Source: Rubinisphaera margarita
GTDB taxonomy: Bacteria; Planctomycetota; Planctomycetia; Planctomycetales; Planctomycetaceae
DNA: 64,000 bases
NCBI RefSeq assembly: GCF_022267515.1
Contig: NZ_JAKFGB010000009.1
Span: 62,001-126,000 of the forward strand
Direction: 5' to 3'
Positions 37,801-45,147 of this stretch are shown here, in pieces. The translations under genes were made by a program, and so were the position numbers. Under the pieces are notes generated by a model. The model ran no database searches, was not told the origin of the DNA, and was given only the letters and a program-made list of their open reading frames with translations. Numbering within the stretch: the first letter of the stretch is position 1; every line of letters starts with the position of its first letter.

Positions 37801-39530
37801 CGGAGCGAGCCGCGGAAGAGCAGGATTACGCTCTGGCCGAGTATGCACTGGATACGCTGGCGGCTCGAGAAGATCCGTCGGTCCGGGCGAGTGCTTTGAC
37901 GGCGAAGATCGCTTTACTGGAGAGTTTTGGTCTGATTGAGGACGCGGGATTTCTCGCGAGTCGGCTGTCCGACTTTGATCGTGAGCTGGTGATGTTGGAT
38001 GGCTCGACGGTGGGTGAGTGGGTCAGAGAGTTTGAACAGCGAGTGCAACCGGCCGCCGTTCCGGAAACTTCGTGGGGAGACTATGACTATGAGGTGTCGC
38101 ATTTCGGGACTTCCCAGTGGACGCAGCAGACGGGGACGGTGAATCTGGAGCAGTCGAAGTTGCCTTTCTATCGGCGACATCGTTTTGTGTACGATCAACG
38201 GCGATCGCGGCTGGAGATTCTGCGGAATGACACGGATGAGCTGGTGTGGTCGATTCCGTTGCAGCAGGCTGACTACATGCCGACGTCGAACGTGTTGCCG
38301 GTTCGTGTTCATGGTCATCTGATGACGGTCTATTCGCAGGGCATGGTGCAGTGTTATTCGCTGCCGGACCGCGAGTTGGTCTGGGCGCAGCCGGTCGTGA
38401 GACAGGCGGGGAACGCGGGGGTTGTTTCGCCGAGCAAGGCGACGATTCGTTCGTTGCAGCGGGCGAAGTCGGCGACTTCGCGATTCCGAATGAATCAGGG
38501 GCGGAGTCAGTACGGTCCACTGGTGTTGATGACCGAGACGACGGTCTGCTTCCGGGGACGGAACGAGTTGCTGGCCGTCGATGTGGTGGATGGTTCGATT
38601 CGGTGGGTGCGTCGGGGGATTCCGCAGGAGGCGTTGATCTATGGCGATAATGACCGTTTGTGTGTGGTGCCGCCGGATCTGGCGGAAACCCAGGTGATTG
38701 ATACGCGAGATGGACGAGCGCTGGACGTCGAGGGGCTCGAAACGCTGCTGTCGGAGGGGATCGCTTTTGTCGACGAGGTGGTGGTAACGGTGAGCGAGCG
38801 GGATCCTTCGGATGCTTTGGCGGCGGAGCTGGATGACGTGGGCCGATCAGCGGCCCCGGTCAAGCGGGTGATGATTCTGGAAGGTCGTAATCTGTTGAGC
38901 CGAGAGTCGCTGTGGCAGATTGCGGTTCTGGAAGATGATTATCTGGGGATGGTGGATGATCGGCGAGTGGCGATCGTTCGGCGGAATGGGAGTGTGGAGC
39001 TGGTCGATGCGGCGAGTGGGGAGAGTGTTGTTTCCGCGGTCGATGAGCGGTTGAAGCGGCCCCATTTGAATGATGTTCTGGCCTTTACGGAGGAGAATCG
39101 ACTGTATGTGGTGTTGAATCATTCGAACACGCATTCAACGTATTTGAACATCGCGAATCATCGCGTGAATGGGTTGGTTGCGAGTATTGATGTCAAGCAG
39201 GGCGAGGTTGCATGGGTGCATGAGACGGAGAAGCTGAATCTCGTGCTGGAAGATCTGCATCAGATGCCGGTGCTGATTCTGGCGGGGACGAAGCATGAGC
39301 AGAAGCACAACCTGTATCTGGGGATGTTCTATGTGCAGATCATTGACAAGGAAACGGGAAAGGTCATGCTGGACCGCTCGATTCTGACGCAGAATCAGGT
39401 GCAGCAGATTTCCTGGCAGGGATCGACGCATCAGATTCGTCTGCATGCTTATAACGCGATCTTCACGGTGAAGCCGAAAGAAGATTTCGCGAGGAAAGAA
39501 CCTCCCGGGGTAGAAGTGGAGTCTGACTGA
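34809..39530 (+). CDS. Very large secreted PQQ-like beta-propeller and TPR protein
   Basis: A 1,573-residue protein with signal peptide MMQFRRTPFWLFFGLLISLVNAPRVGA. Three parts are visible: an alpha-helical region (about 85-240) with TPR-like helices (AEMGQWPEAIQIYQNLLDA), a first PQQ-like propeller (about 350-790; repeats such as YDLKTGQQKWNVGGERL, GFRLGDGEELWRIHDVEGGLYVAG), a TPR region (about 800-1060; SDFRALTRQAQILLLEKRFVDALTALRQ), and a second propeller (about 1120-1560; LVWSIPLQQADYMP, VSWVRRGIP-type strands, GEVAWVHETEKL). Such proteins are typical of planctomycetes; no catalytic motif is visible. The ATG at 34809 gives a good signal peptide. Its stop overlaps the next start by one base. 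Confidence 0.82.
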   Translation: MMQFRRTPFWLFFGLLISLVNAPRVGAQEDAGDPPAAEKKEQKPVENPLKNALKRLLGGGKDDGPAGVELPKIEEGEPRAPSDPRIPSIREHEMVLENARARAEMGQWPEAIQIYQNLLDAPVDSVMRGDDGQYRSLRWDVQERIGSMPPGARETYERTYGGLAKKMLDDAFDASDMAVIREVAERFFHTKAGQAAANRIASLHVDRGEFAIAAQWYRRLAESGSELSQDPVWRFKAAAVFEKGGVKSPETEPFGQMPEADVKVLERRLPGKSLVEVREAWKSLTTFFNPPLDDWLHPGGAKNRSGHASGGHPLLISAWQKTTTEHSDVRDQVRSLQDDLEVSRTPAIPAMQPISVGSQVIFRTFDGLCVVDSETGYVQWESRETVPPSRLMTSGSKSSVHQQNFVIRGNVVTPYQGTQTENHPLANFLFRNGVHGTMTSDGSDVYVIEQNAVLSNLLGSSYYTNNSLEDNDPYRRDWGSNRLTAYDLKTGQQKWNVGGERLSGRLDSALAGTFFLGPPLADGGELFVMGEQDNAIRLYCLASGSGDVKWSCLLAYTDLPINQDAMRRWWPAQVALSDGVLVCPTSVGLLVGVDRAAAEVVWISSYKDSETNENKRQFRGGGYAPVSPGSLNDRWFPTPPQVVGQAIVMAPAESRMLAGFRLGDGEELWRIHDVEGGLYVAGAYEGQMLLVGRRELTAVEAATGNRLWSREYGDFDAVARSEGWLPSGRGIMLEGQLLLPMAGREIWYFDLEKNEFVGRAAIEEEEFRLGNLIMSQGRLISASAGEVAMFEPKADVEADVKQRLAADPSDFRALTRQAQILLLEKRFVDALTALRQIDEAALSGPEEGTYQRQMRQTLFQVVEAKETPSDAELEELKQYVVSRDDQERYLRLRARAASVARRYTEALETYGELSRLGGRKLVQDTTQPALEVREDVWLSARLRELWEKSTGEVSSRITAAVMDAGQRAMASGEIEAMRNVIAIYGFHPALEELYLMLAERAAEEQDYALAEYALDTLAAREDPSVRASALTAKIALLESFGLIEDAGFLASRLSDFDRELVMLDGSTVGEWVREFEQRVQPAAVPETSWGDYDYEVSHFGTSQWTQQTGTVNLEQSKLPFYRRHRFVYDQRRSRLEILRNDTDELVWSIPLQQADYMPTSNVLPVRVHGHLMTVYSQGMVQCYSLPDRELVWAQPVVRQAGNAGVVSPSKATIRSLQRAKSATSRFRMNQGRSQYGPLVLMTETTVCFRGRNELLAVDVVDGSIRWVRRGIPQEALIYGDNDRLCVVPPDLAETQVIDTRDGRALDVEGLETLLSEGIAFVDEVVVTVSERDPSDALAAELDDVGRSAAPVKRVMILEGRNLLSRESLWQIAVLEDDYLGMVDDRRVAIVRRNGSVELVDAASGESVVSAVDERLKRPHLNDVLAFTEENRLYVVLNHSNTHSTYLNIANHRVNGLVASIDVKQGEVAWVHETEKLNLVLEDLHQMPVLILAGTKHEQKHNLYLGMFYVQIIDKETGKVMLDRSILTQNQVQQISWQGSTHQIRLHAYNAIFTVKPKEDFARKEPPGVEVESD

Positions 39531-39805
39531 TGGAGGAACATCAGGAGGAGCGCGAGAAGGCGGTTAATCGGCGGTGGAACCAGGTGCGCTGGGGAGCGGT
39601 CGGAGTGATTGTGCTGACGCTGGTTGGCGAAGCCTTTGCGCATTGGTATTTCACACGGGATGAATCGCGTAAGGCGGCTTTTGAGCCTTATGCGGGAACG
39701 ATTGACTCCGCCGTGACGACGATTCTGATCGTCTCTTGCGTGCTGGTTTATCTCGGGAGTCGGATGCGGTCCACAGCTGTGGTGGACTCCGAACACGCTG
39801 CGTAA
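39530..39805 (+). CDS. Small two-helix membrane protein, 91 aa
   Basis: The protein has two hydrophobic helices, WGAVGVIVLTLVGEAFAHWYF (residues 23-43) and TILIVSCVLVYLGSRM (about 65-80), and a charged N-terminal part. The family is unknown. The start ATG overlaps the stop of the PQQ/TPR gene (TGATGG), so the two are co-translated and probably act together, perhaps with this protein as an inner-membrane partner. Confidence 0.75.
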   Translation: MEEHQEEREKAVNRRWNQVRWGAVGVIVLTLVGEAFAHWYFTRDESRKAAFEPYAGTIDSAVTTILIVSCVLVYLGSRMRSTAVVDSEHAA

Positions 39806-39822
39806 CGCGGCCGGGAAGCGTT

Positions 39823-40305
39823 TTACTCGGGAGGATTCTCGGCTTTGAGAGCCGCGATTGTCTCGGCGTTGGTGGCCAGGAAGTCGTCTTTCCAGCGGTA
39901 GCTGTCGAGCAGGCCTGCCGTGGGGTAGCCGAGGCAGAGATAGGCGATGTAAATGGCTTCAATGGTGGCGAGGCCCTGGCCGGGATCTTCGAAGAGTTTG
40001 GAGTTTCGGGGATAGGCGGTCTGGCAGACGGGGAGCGAGCGTGGGGGGATGTCGACGAATTCGGCTTCCATGCGGGCGGCGAGTCGCCAGGTGGCGTCGA
40101 GGACAAGCAGTCCGGAAGAACGATCGGCCGGGGAGAGGCGGGGGCCGTCGATGGAGAGTCGGACGTAGTTTGTGAGCGTGTGTGGCTGCTTGAGGGGGAA
40201 GTTCCAGAAGTCGAAGCCGGGCTGGATGCGAAGAGGCTCGACGGTGCATTTGCTGCGTCGTTCTTTGTGGTGGACGACGATGATGGTCGGTGTCGTTGGA
40301 GGCAT
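39823..40305 (-). CDS. Tsr3-like protein (DUF367 region, rRNA acp-transferase family)
   Basis: A 160-residue soluble protein. It resembles the eukaryotic/archaeal Tsr3 family (SPOUT-like fold), which adds the 3-amino-3-carboxypropyl group to a pseudouridine of small-subunit rRNA. It contains LVLDATWRLAARM, RSLPVCQTAYPRNSKLFEDPGQGLATIEAIYIAYLCLGY and LLDSYRWKDDFLATN, which correspond in order to the Tsr3 motifs 'DcSW', 'R.LP.L.AANPvNYG...LstaEAlAaaLyi.G' and 'll..F.WG..F...N'. Whether the bacterial version modifies rRNA is unproven. The gene converges on the 39530-39805 gene. Confidence 0.75.
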   Translation of the reverse strand: MPPTTPTIIVVHHKERRSKCTVEPLRIQPGFDFWNFPLKQPHTLTNYVRLSIDGPRLSPADRSSGLLVLDATWRLAARMEAEFVDIPPRSLPVCQTAYPRNSKLFEDPGQGLATIEAIYIAYLCLGYPTAGLLDSYRWKDDFLATNAETIAALKAENPPE

Positions 40306-40394
40306 GGTTGTTATTCGACGGTCGAAGAGAGCACAGCCGGGCGAGCCAGCAGTGGTCCCTGGGATTTGTGGGTTGCCGCTGCGATGGTGCTCTT

Positions 40395-40420
40395 CCCACA
40401 GACAGGAATGTCTGTGCCAC
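40395..40420. repeat. Palindromic element B, copy 1, with a partial element A beside it
   Basis: CCACAGACA-GGAA-TGTCTGTG followed by CCAC. Other copies lie at 47118-47150 and, partially, at 50077-50095. A broken element A (AGCCAGCAGTGG) lies at about 40342-40360. Confidence 0.75.
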
Positions 40421-40548
40421 GGGCTGAGGGTGACGGGAGTGCTGGTTGCTTTGTCGCGTTGAGCCGCAGCGTTGATCCGTTCACGTCGGCGTTCTGCGTT
40501 GATCTGTTCACGTCGGCGTTCAACGCGTGAGGGATCTCTTTGTCCTGG

Positions 40549-40728
40549 CTACGAGGCGGATTTGATCTTTTCGATTTCGGCTTCGTGGGTGTTGATCTGC
40601 TGTTGGAGTCGTTCGACTTCCTGGGGATCGTCCATCTGCTGTTTTGCACCGGAGAGTTGAAGGCGGAGCTTCTGGATTTTCTGTCGGAGGACGTCGATCT
40701 GCTTTTTCTGCTTTTTGTTGAGCGGCAT
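40549..40728 (-). CDS. Small coiled-coil protein, 59 aa
   Basis: Read on the minus strand from ATG 40728 the frame gives 59 residues: MPLNKKQKKQIDVLRQ, then a heptad pattern of leucines and charged residues (IQKLRLQLSGAKQQMDD, VERLQQQINTHEAEIEKI) and ends KSAS. It is a single, very polar coiled coil. The strong amphipathic pattern and position between other small minus-strand genes make a real gene likely. The function is unknown. Confidence 0.6.
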   Translation of the reverse strand: MPLNKKQKKQIDVLRQKIQKLRLQLSGAKQQMDDPQEVERLQQQINTHEAEIEKIKSAS

Positions 40729-40762
40729 AGGTGGACCAGACTTTCAGTGATGACCCGGGCTC

Positions 40763-40990
40763 TCAGGGGGAGCCTTTGGATTTTTTATTCACGTAGATGC
40801 GGACGAAGAAGACGATGATGGTCGCGATGAGACCAAACCAGACGATCATGTACTGCGTGTTGAGTTCGTCAGCATTTTGCCCCGGGGCGGCGGAGAGTCG
40901 ATAAAGGCCGTAGACCCAGGTGATGTTGGTGATGAGCAGGAGCCAGTCCAGGAACGGGACTTTCCGACGAGGTGGTTTGAGTTCGGACAT
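40763..40990 (-). CDS. Small membrane protein, 75 aa
   Basis: A 75-residue protein with two hydrophobic segments, FLDWLLLITNITWVYGLYRL (residues 13-32) and YMIVWFGLIATIIVFFVRIYV (47-67), and a charged tail KKSKG. Family not recognised. It lies upstream of the coiled-coil gene on the same strand. Confidence 0.65.
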   Translation of the reverse strand: MSELKPPRRKVPFLDWLLLITNITWVYGLYRLSAAPGQNADELNTQYMIVWFGLIATIIVFFVRIYVNKKSKGSP

Positions 40991-41203
40991 GGGACGCTCT
41001 GCGTGAAGGTGCCGATCGGGAGGGTGAAGGTTCGGTGATGCGGCTGATGAAGGCGAGCCACGATCTTTTTATAGAATAGCGGAAAGTGGGGGCCGATTAA
41101 ATGAATCTTTGCTGGGCGGGGAAGGCTAAGAGCGTACTCGCTGAGACTTCCTGCGAGATTCTTTGGAGATCGTTGCATCGCTGGGGATCGGTGGTGTGTC
41201 CCT

Positions 41204-41236
<33 letters not shown>

Positions 41237-41269
41237 CGAAGGGGCTTGGGATGGTTGCAGGCCGCGTTT

Positions 41270-42301
41270 CTAGGACGGGACGTAGCGGTTGTAGAGGGTG
41301 CGAGCGAGGGCGAGGTCTTCGGTGCCTTTGATGATGGCTCGGCCGTCGCGGAAGAGGTGGATTTCGTGGTCGGGGGAATCCTGTGGCTGGAGCCAGAGGA
41401 GGAAGGGGTTGAGGGAGACCTGGCCGAGGGGCTTCCATTGTTCGGCCTGGGCGGCGAGGTCGATGGTGCGGCGTTCGCTGGGGGCGATCTGGACGGCATT
41501 GCGGCCACACAGTGCAGTGGACTGGCTGCCGCGTTTGCCGGAGAGCCAGAGGCGTTCAGAGCCAGTGCAGGCGGGGCAGTCGCGGTCCTGCCAGAGGGAG
41601 GTGAGATCGACCTGCTGAAACGATCCTTCCCAGGCATCGACGATGGTCATGCGGCGATCGATGTGAGAGCCGGCGGATGTGATCCACTGCAGCGCCCGCG
41701 TGCACTGGAGTGAAGCGATGATGTTGACCGCGGGGCCGATGACGCCGGAGGTGTCGCAGGTTTCAGTTTGAGGCGGTTCGCCATCGAGCAGGCAGCGGAG
41801 ACAGGCGGTCTGTTGGGGGACGATGGTGAAGACCTGTCCGCGAGCAGCGATCACGCCGCCGGAGATCCAGGGGGTGCTGGTTTCGAGAGCGATGTCGTTG
41901 ATGAGGAAGCGGGTCTCGAAGTTGTCGGTTCCATCCATGATGAGGTCGCAGGAGTGGACCAGGGCGGCAATGTTGCCGGAGTGGGCGTCGGTGACGTGCG
42001 GTTCGATGGTGACTTCGGAGTTGATCTCCTGAAGACGCTGGCTGGCGGCGATGGCTTTGGGCTGATGGGAGGTGACATCGGCTTCAGTGAAAAGGTGTTG
42101 CCGCTGCAGGTTGGAGAGGTCGACGAAGTCGCGGTCGATGATGCGGAGATAGCCGACGCCGGCGCGGGTGAGTGTTTCGGCAATGGAGGAGCCGAGCGCG
42201 CCGCAGCCGATGATGGCGACACGTGCGTCGGCGAGACGCTGCTGGCCTTCGGAGCCGATGGGCTGGAAGAGGATCTGCTTGCGATAGCGGTCGGGATTCA
42301 T
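41270..42301 (-). CDS. ThiF/MoeB-family adenylyltransferase (E1-like)
   Basis: A 343-residue enzyme of the ThiF/MoeB/HesA family, which adenylates the C-terminal Gly-Gly of a ThiS/MoaD-like sulfur carrier. It shows YRKQILFQPIGSEGQQRLADARVAIIGCGALGS (Rossmann P-loop-like GxGxxG), FVDLSNLQRQHLF (ATP-contacting DxxNLQRQ) and DGTDNFETRFLIND. Two zinc-binding pairs follow, ACLRC near residue 180 and DCPACTG near 245. A C-terminal extension of about 95 residues is not a rhodanese. No ThiS/MoaD-like gene lies beside it, so the sulfur-carrier pathway served is unknown. Confidence 0.85.
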   Translation of the reverse strand: MNPDRYRKQILFQPIGSEGQQRLADARVAIIGCGALGSSIAETLTRAGVGYLRIIDRDFVDLSNLQRQHLFTEADVTSHQPKAIAASQRLQEINSEVTIEPHVTDAHSGNIAALVHSCDLIMDGTDNFETRFLINDIALETSTPWISGGVIAARGQVFTIVPQQTACLRCLLDGEPPQTETCDTSGVIGPAVNIIASLQCTRALQWITSAGSHIDRRMTIVDAWEGSFQQVDLTSLWQDRDCPACTGSERLWLSGKRGSQSTALCGRNAVQIAPSERRTIDLAAQAEQWKPLGQVSLNPFLLWLQPQDSPDHEIHLFRDGRAIIKGTEDLALARTLYNRYVPS

Positions 42302-42461
42302 GCGGAAATACGGGTCGGGAATTCAAACAGGATTGCGGTTGAGATTTGTCGAAATCGAATCGACAGGGGGTGTTACCAGAGGGAAGTTTAGGTTCGAAGT
42401 TGCGAGTGGGGAAGGGGCGTGCGTCGAGGACGAACGTGATAGGGCAATGGATTCCGGTCGA

Positions 42462-42493
<32 letters not shown>

Positions 42494-42627
42494 GTGTGGG
42501 GAAGGAGTCTCCAGGGAGGAGGAGTTTTGAGGGTGGTGGTTGACGCAATACGCGTCCGCACAGCGGACCCTACCGAGCGCAACAAATTTGTTGAGGTTGA
42601 ATTGAGTGGGTTCTGGAAGGAAGGGAT

Positions 42628-42999
42628 ATGAGGATGTCGGTGATGCGTGAGAGTGGTGAGCGGATGGTTCTGCCTCGGGTGGGGCGGGATGATTTCTGGA
42701 CCGTGGTGCATGAGCAGTATGCGGGAGAGCGGCCGGAGCGTTGGAAGGCGCTGGCGATTCTGGCGCTGCGTGAGAATGGCGGATGGCCGCTGGAGATGAT
42801 CGGGACGGTGTTCGGGCATCATCGGGGGCATGTGTCGCGGATTCTGGCGAAGGTGAAGCGGGATCTGCGGGAAAGCTTGCGGCAGTCGCCGGAGTGGCTG
42901 GGGATGGGGGATCCGGAGGAGTTCGATGAGCTTCAGGAGGATGGGTTCTCGGATCCGGATCGTCGTGAAGGATGCGGGAGGTGCCGGAATGCGCATTGA
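42628..42999 (+). CDS. Small helix-turn-helix protein at the start of the phage-like cluster
   Basis: A 123-residue protein with a sigma-like or HTH-type region: RPERWKALAILALRENGGWPLEMIGTVFGHHRGHVSRILAKVKRDLRESL (residues ~40-90). The pattern 'alaLl.eNgg.sl..Ia.vfg...GhvSRil..vk.eLre' resembles the helix-turn-helix of sigma-4 or HTH_38-type domains. It may be a regulator or a small terminase-like recognition protein. GGAAGGAAGGG precedes the ATG. It overlaps the ParB-like gene by 11 bases, so they are coupled. Confidence 0.65.
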   Translation: MRMSVMRESGERMVLPRVGRDDFWTVVHEQYAGERPERWKALAILALRENGGWPLEMIGTVFGHHRGHVSRILAKVKRDLRESLRQSPEWLGMGDPEEFDELQEDGFSDPDRREGCGRCRNAH

Positions 43000-43549
43000 G
43001 ACGGTGGCGATCGAGCGGCTGAAGCCGGCTCCTTATAACCCGCGGGTCGAGCTGAAGCCGGGGATGGCGGAGTTCGAGCGGTTGAAGCGTTCGTTGACGG
43101 AGTTCGACCTGGTGCAGCCGCTGGTTTGGAACGAGCGGACGGGGCATGTGGTCGGGGGGCATCAGCGGCTGGCGATTCTTCAGGAGGAAGGGACGAGCGA
43201 GGTGCCGGTGGTTGTGGTCGATCTGCCGATGGAGCGGGAGAAGGCGTTGAATGTGGTGCTCAATAATGAGCGGGCGGGTGGTCGGTGGGATGTGGCGAAG
43301 CTGCAGGAGCTGATGGGCGAGCTCGTTGAGTTGCCGGACTTTGATGAGACGCTGACGGGATTCAGCGAGGAGGATCTGAACGAGCTGATGTTGAAGCCGG
43401 TGATGGAACTGCCGGTGGAGCGTGAGGGGGATGAGGGAGCAATTGTGGTGACGTGCCATGTCACTCAGGAAGACTGGGAGGTGTTTCGGGAGCGGATGGA
43501 TGAGCTTCTGGATGTGGTGGAGTTTGAGATGCATGTGAAGGGGGTGTAG
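42989..43549 (+). CDS. ParB/Srx-fold protein (ParB-like nuclease domain)
   Basis: A 186-residue protein with the ParB/sulfiredoxin-fold core: IETVAIERLKPAPYNPRVE (the N-terminal strand and 'NPR'), then SLTEFDLVQPLVWNERTGHVVGGHQRLAILQEEGTSEVPVVVVDLP, with the signature GGHQR that binds nucleotide in this fold. Stand-alone versions in phages are associated with DNA modification or packaging. Its C-terminal part (EDLNELMLKPVMELP) is acidic. The start at 42989 is preceded by GGGAGGTGCCGG and overlaps the HTH gene. Confidence 0.8.
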   Translation: MRIETVAIERLKPAPYNPRVELKPGMAEFERLKRSLTEFDLVQPLVWNERTGHVVGGHQRLAILQEEGTSEVPVVVVDLPMEREKALNVVLNNERAGGRWDVAKLQELMGELVELPDFDETLTGFSEEDLNELMLKPVMELPVEREGDEGAIVVTCHVTQEDWEVFRERMDELLDVVEFEMHVKGV

Positions 43550-43601
43550 GAGGGATCTTGCGTTGGGGTGTCTCGATCTGTGGAGCATTTCACGCGTTGT
43601 T

Positions 43602-43789
<188 letters not shown>

Positions 43790-43824
43790 TTTTGTGGACC
43801 TTGCTGGAGTTGAGGGAGGTGGTG

Positions 43825-44589
43825 ATGTTGGTGTCGGTGGCTTATGACTTTTTGCCGAAACGGCGGACGGTGCGGACTTCGCAGGTGATGGATTGTTTTG
43901 GGGTCGATTTCGAGCAGGGGCGGTATGTGCTGGCGGAGGAGCTGGAGTTGGCGGTGGAGGCGGGGCAGGTGGTTTGCTTCACCGGGGATTCGGGGTCGGG
44001 GAAGTCGAGTCTGATGCGGGCGGCGGCTGGTCAGCTGGAGGGTGTGCTCGATATTGATTCGCTGGAACTGGAGCAGGTTTCGTTGATTGACGGGCTGGGG
44101 CTGGATGTCGCGGAGGGGCTGCGAGTGCTGGGAGCGTGTGGTCTCGGCGAAGCTCAGGTAATGCTGCGGACGCCGGCGGAGTTGAGTGACGGGCAGCGGT
44201 ATCGGTATCGACTGGCGAAGGCGATTGCGGATCAACCACAGTGGATTCTGGCTGATGAGTTCACGGCGACACTGGATCGGACGCTGGCGAAGGTGATTGC
44301 GTTCAACGTGCGGAAGATCTGTTCGCGGATGGGGATCGGCTTTCTGCTGGCGACGACGCATGAGGATGTGGTTGTGGATCTGGAGCCGGATGTGCATGTG
44401 CGGTGTCGGCTGGGGGAAGAGCCGGTGGTGGTGGCTGGCGATTGTGACGGAGAGGGGGATGCGGCTGCTGGAAAAAAGTCATCAGCTTCGCCGATGAGAT
44501 CTGGGTCAGTGAGGCGTCCCGGAACGACTGGCCGTATTTCGCTCGGTGGCATTACCGAACGCATGCGGTTGGATTCGTCGTGCATGTGA
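43825..44589 (+). CDS. ABC-type ATPase (zero-frame product; N-terminal part of a proposed frameshift fusion)
   Basis: A 254-residue zero-frame protein with all ABC ATPase motifs: Walker A GDSGSGKSS (about residues 56-64), signature ELSDGQRYRYRL, Walker B QWILADEF, and an H-loop ATTHED. It has no membrane partner, so it is not an ordinary transporter ATPase. At 44472-44478 the sequence A AAA AAG is phased as a -1 slippery site. After it the zero frame gives 36 low-quality residues (SSASPMRSGSVRRPG...) before the stop, while the -1 frame continues into a GNAT domain. The fused product would be 409 residues. GAGGGAGGTGGTG precedes the ATG at 43825. Confidence 0.8.
   Translation: MLVSVAYDFLPKRRTVRTSQVMDCFGVDFEQGRYVLAEELELAVEAGQVVCFTGDSGSGKSSLMRAAAGQLEGVLDIDSLELEQVSLIDGLGLDVAEGLRVLGACGLGEAQVMLRTPAELSDGQRYRYRLAKAIADQPQWILADEFTATLDRTLAKVIAFNVRKICSRMGIGFLLATTHEDVVVDLEPDVHVRCRLGEEPVVVAGDCDGEGDAAAGKKSSASPMRSGSVRRPGTTGRISLGGITERMRLDSSCM
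44472..44478 (+). other. Predicted -1 ribosomal frameshift site A AAA AAG
   Basis: The zero-frame codons are GGA AAA AAG TCA, so the heptamer is phased X XXY YYZ exactly as in dnaX. A purine-rich, Shine-Dalgarno-like GGAGAGGGGGA lies about 13 bases upstream. A small stem TCATC...GATGA begins right after it (44479-44497). Slipping to -1 enters precisely the frame of the GNAT domain. Confidence 0.65.
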
Positions 44590-45053
44590 CGATGCTGTGG
44601 CATGGGGAGGAGCCGATCGGGATTTGTGTGTTCTGCACGCCGGCGCTGTCGTTGAGTTTGCGGCGGAAGTTCTTTGGGCTTTCAGGACGCCGGTCGAAGT
44701 TGAGTTGCAGAGCGTTGAATCGGCAGCTGGTGACGCTGACGCGGGTGGTGATTCATCCGAAGTATCGCGGGGCGGGGCTGGCGAGTCTGTTTGTGCGGCG
44801 GAGTTGCGAGAGCTGTGCCTGGCCGTGGATTGAAGCGCTGGCGGAGATGGGGAAGGTGAATCCGTTCTTCGAGCGAGCGGGGTTCGTTCGTGTGGGGAAA
44901 GTGGCGATGCAGTCGGGGCGTTCGGTGGAAGAACATTCGAGGATTTACGGCGGGAAACGTCGGGATGGGCAGCGGGTGCGGGTTTCGGACGAGACGCACC
45001 GGAAGAGCCGGTATGCGGAGCCGGAGTATTTTGTCTTTGATAATAGGGGCTAG
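44478..45053 (+). CDS. GNAT-fold acyltransferase-like domain (-1 frame; C-terminal half of the ABC-GNAT fusion)
   Basis: Read in the -1 frame, the sequence continues VISFADEIWVSEASRNDW, then FARWHYRTHAVGFVVHVTML, then HGEEPIGICVFCTP. The GNAT motif A follows: LVTLTRVVIHPKYRGAGLA. The region ends YAEPEYFVFDNRG. The frame upstream of the GNAT domain has no ATG, GTG or TTG between the stop at 44445 and GTG 44580, so the conserved-looking first ~35 residues can only be made by frameshifting from the ABC frame. Initiation at GTG 44580 would give a 157-residue truncated form. The HYR motif and overall shape recall the phage Mu Mom group of GNAT-fold DNA modifiers; this is a resemblance, not a proof. 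Confidence 0.7.
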   Translation, partial: VISFADEIWVSEASRNDWPYFARWHYRTHAVGFVVHVTMLWHGEEPIGICVFCTPALSLSLRRKFFGLSGRRSKLSCRALNRQLVTLTRVVIHPKYRGAGLASLFVRRSCESCAWPWIEALAEMGKVNPFFERAGFVRVGKVAMQSGRSVEEHSRIYGGKRRDGQRVRVSDETHRKSRYAEPEYFVFDNRG

Positions 45054-45126
45054 GGGCTAGGGGCTAGGCACTGGGCGCTAGGCGATAGGCGATAGGGGTT
45101 AGGGGTTAGGGGTTAGGGGTTAGGGG
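45046..45126. repeat. TAGGGGC-type tandem repeats ending in five GGGG blocks
   Basis: The repeat begins inside the stop codon of the GNAT frame (GGGGCTAG units), passes through GGGCGCTAGGCGATAGG units, and ends with five GGGG runs separated by TTA (runs at 45095, 45102, 45109, 45116, 45123). This can form a G-quadruplex. Related TAGGCG/TGGGCG repeats follow the stops at 50647, 55402 and 56734. Confidence 0.85.
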
Positions 45127-45147
45127 CGGATGAAGTGAGGTGAGGGG

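Noticed and set aside
44589..45053. GNAT domain as an independent gene starting at GTG 44580
   Set aside because: Possible, but it loses the first ~35 coherent residues of the domain and ignores the correctly phased slip site; kept only as the alternative form.
45046..45126. TTAGGGG array as a true telomere
   Set aside because: It is internal, short and surrounded by related TAGGCG units; no terminal or hairpin-telomere features are visible.
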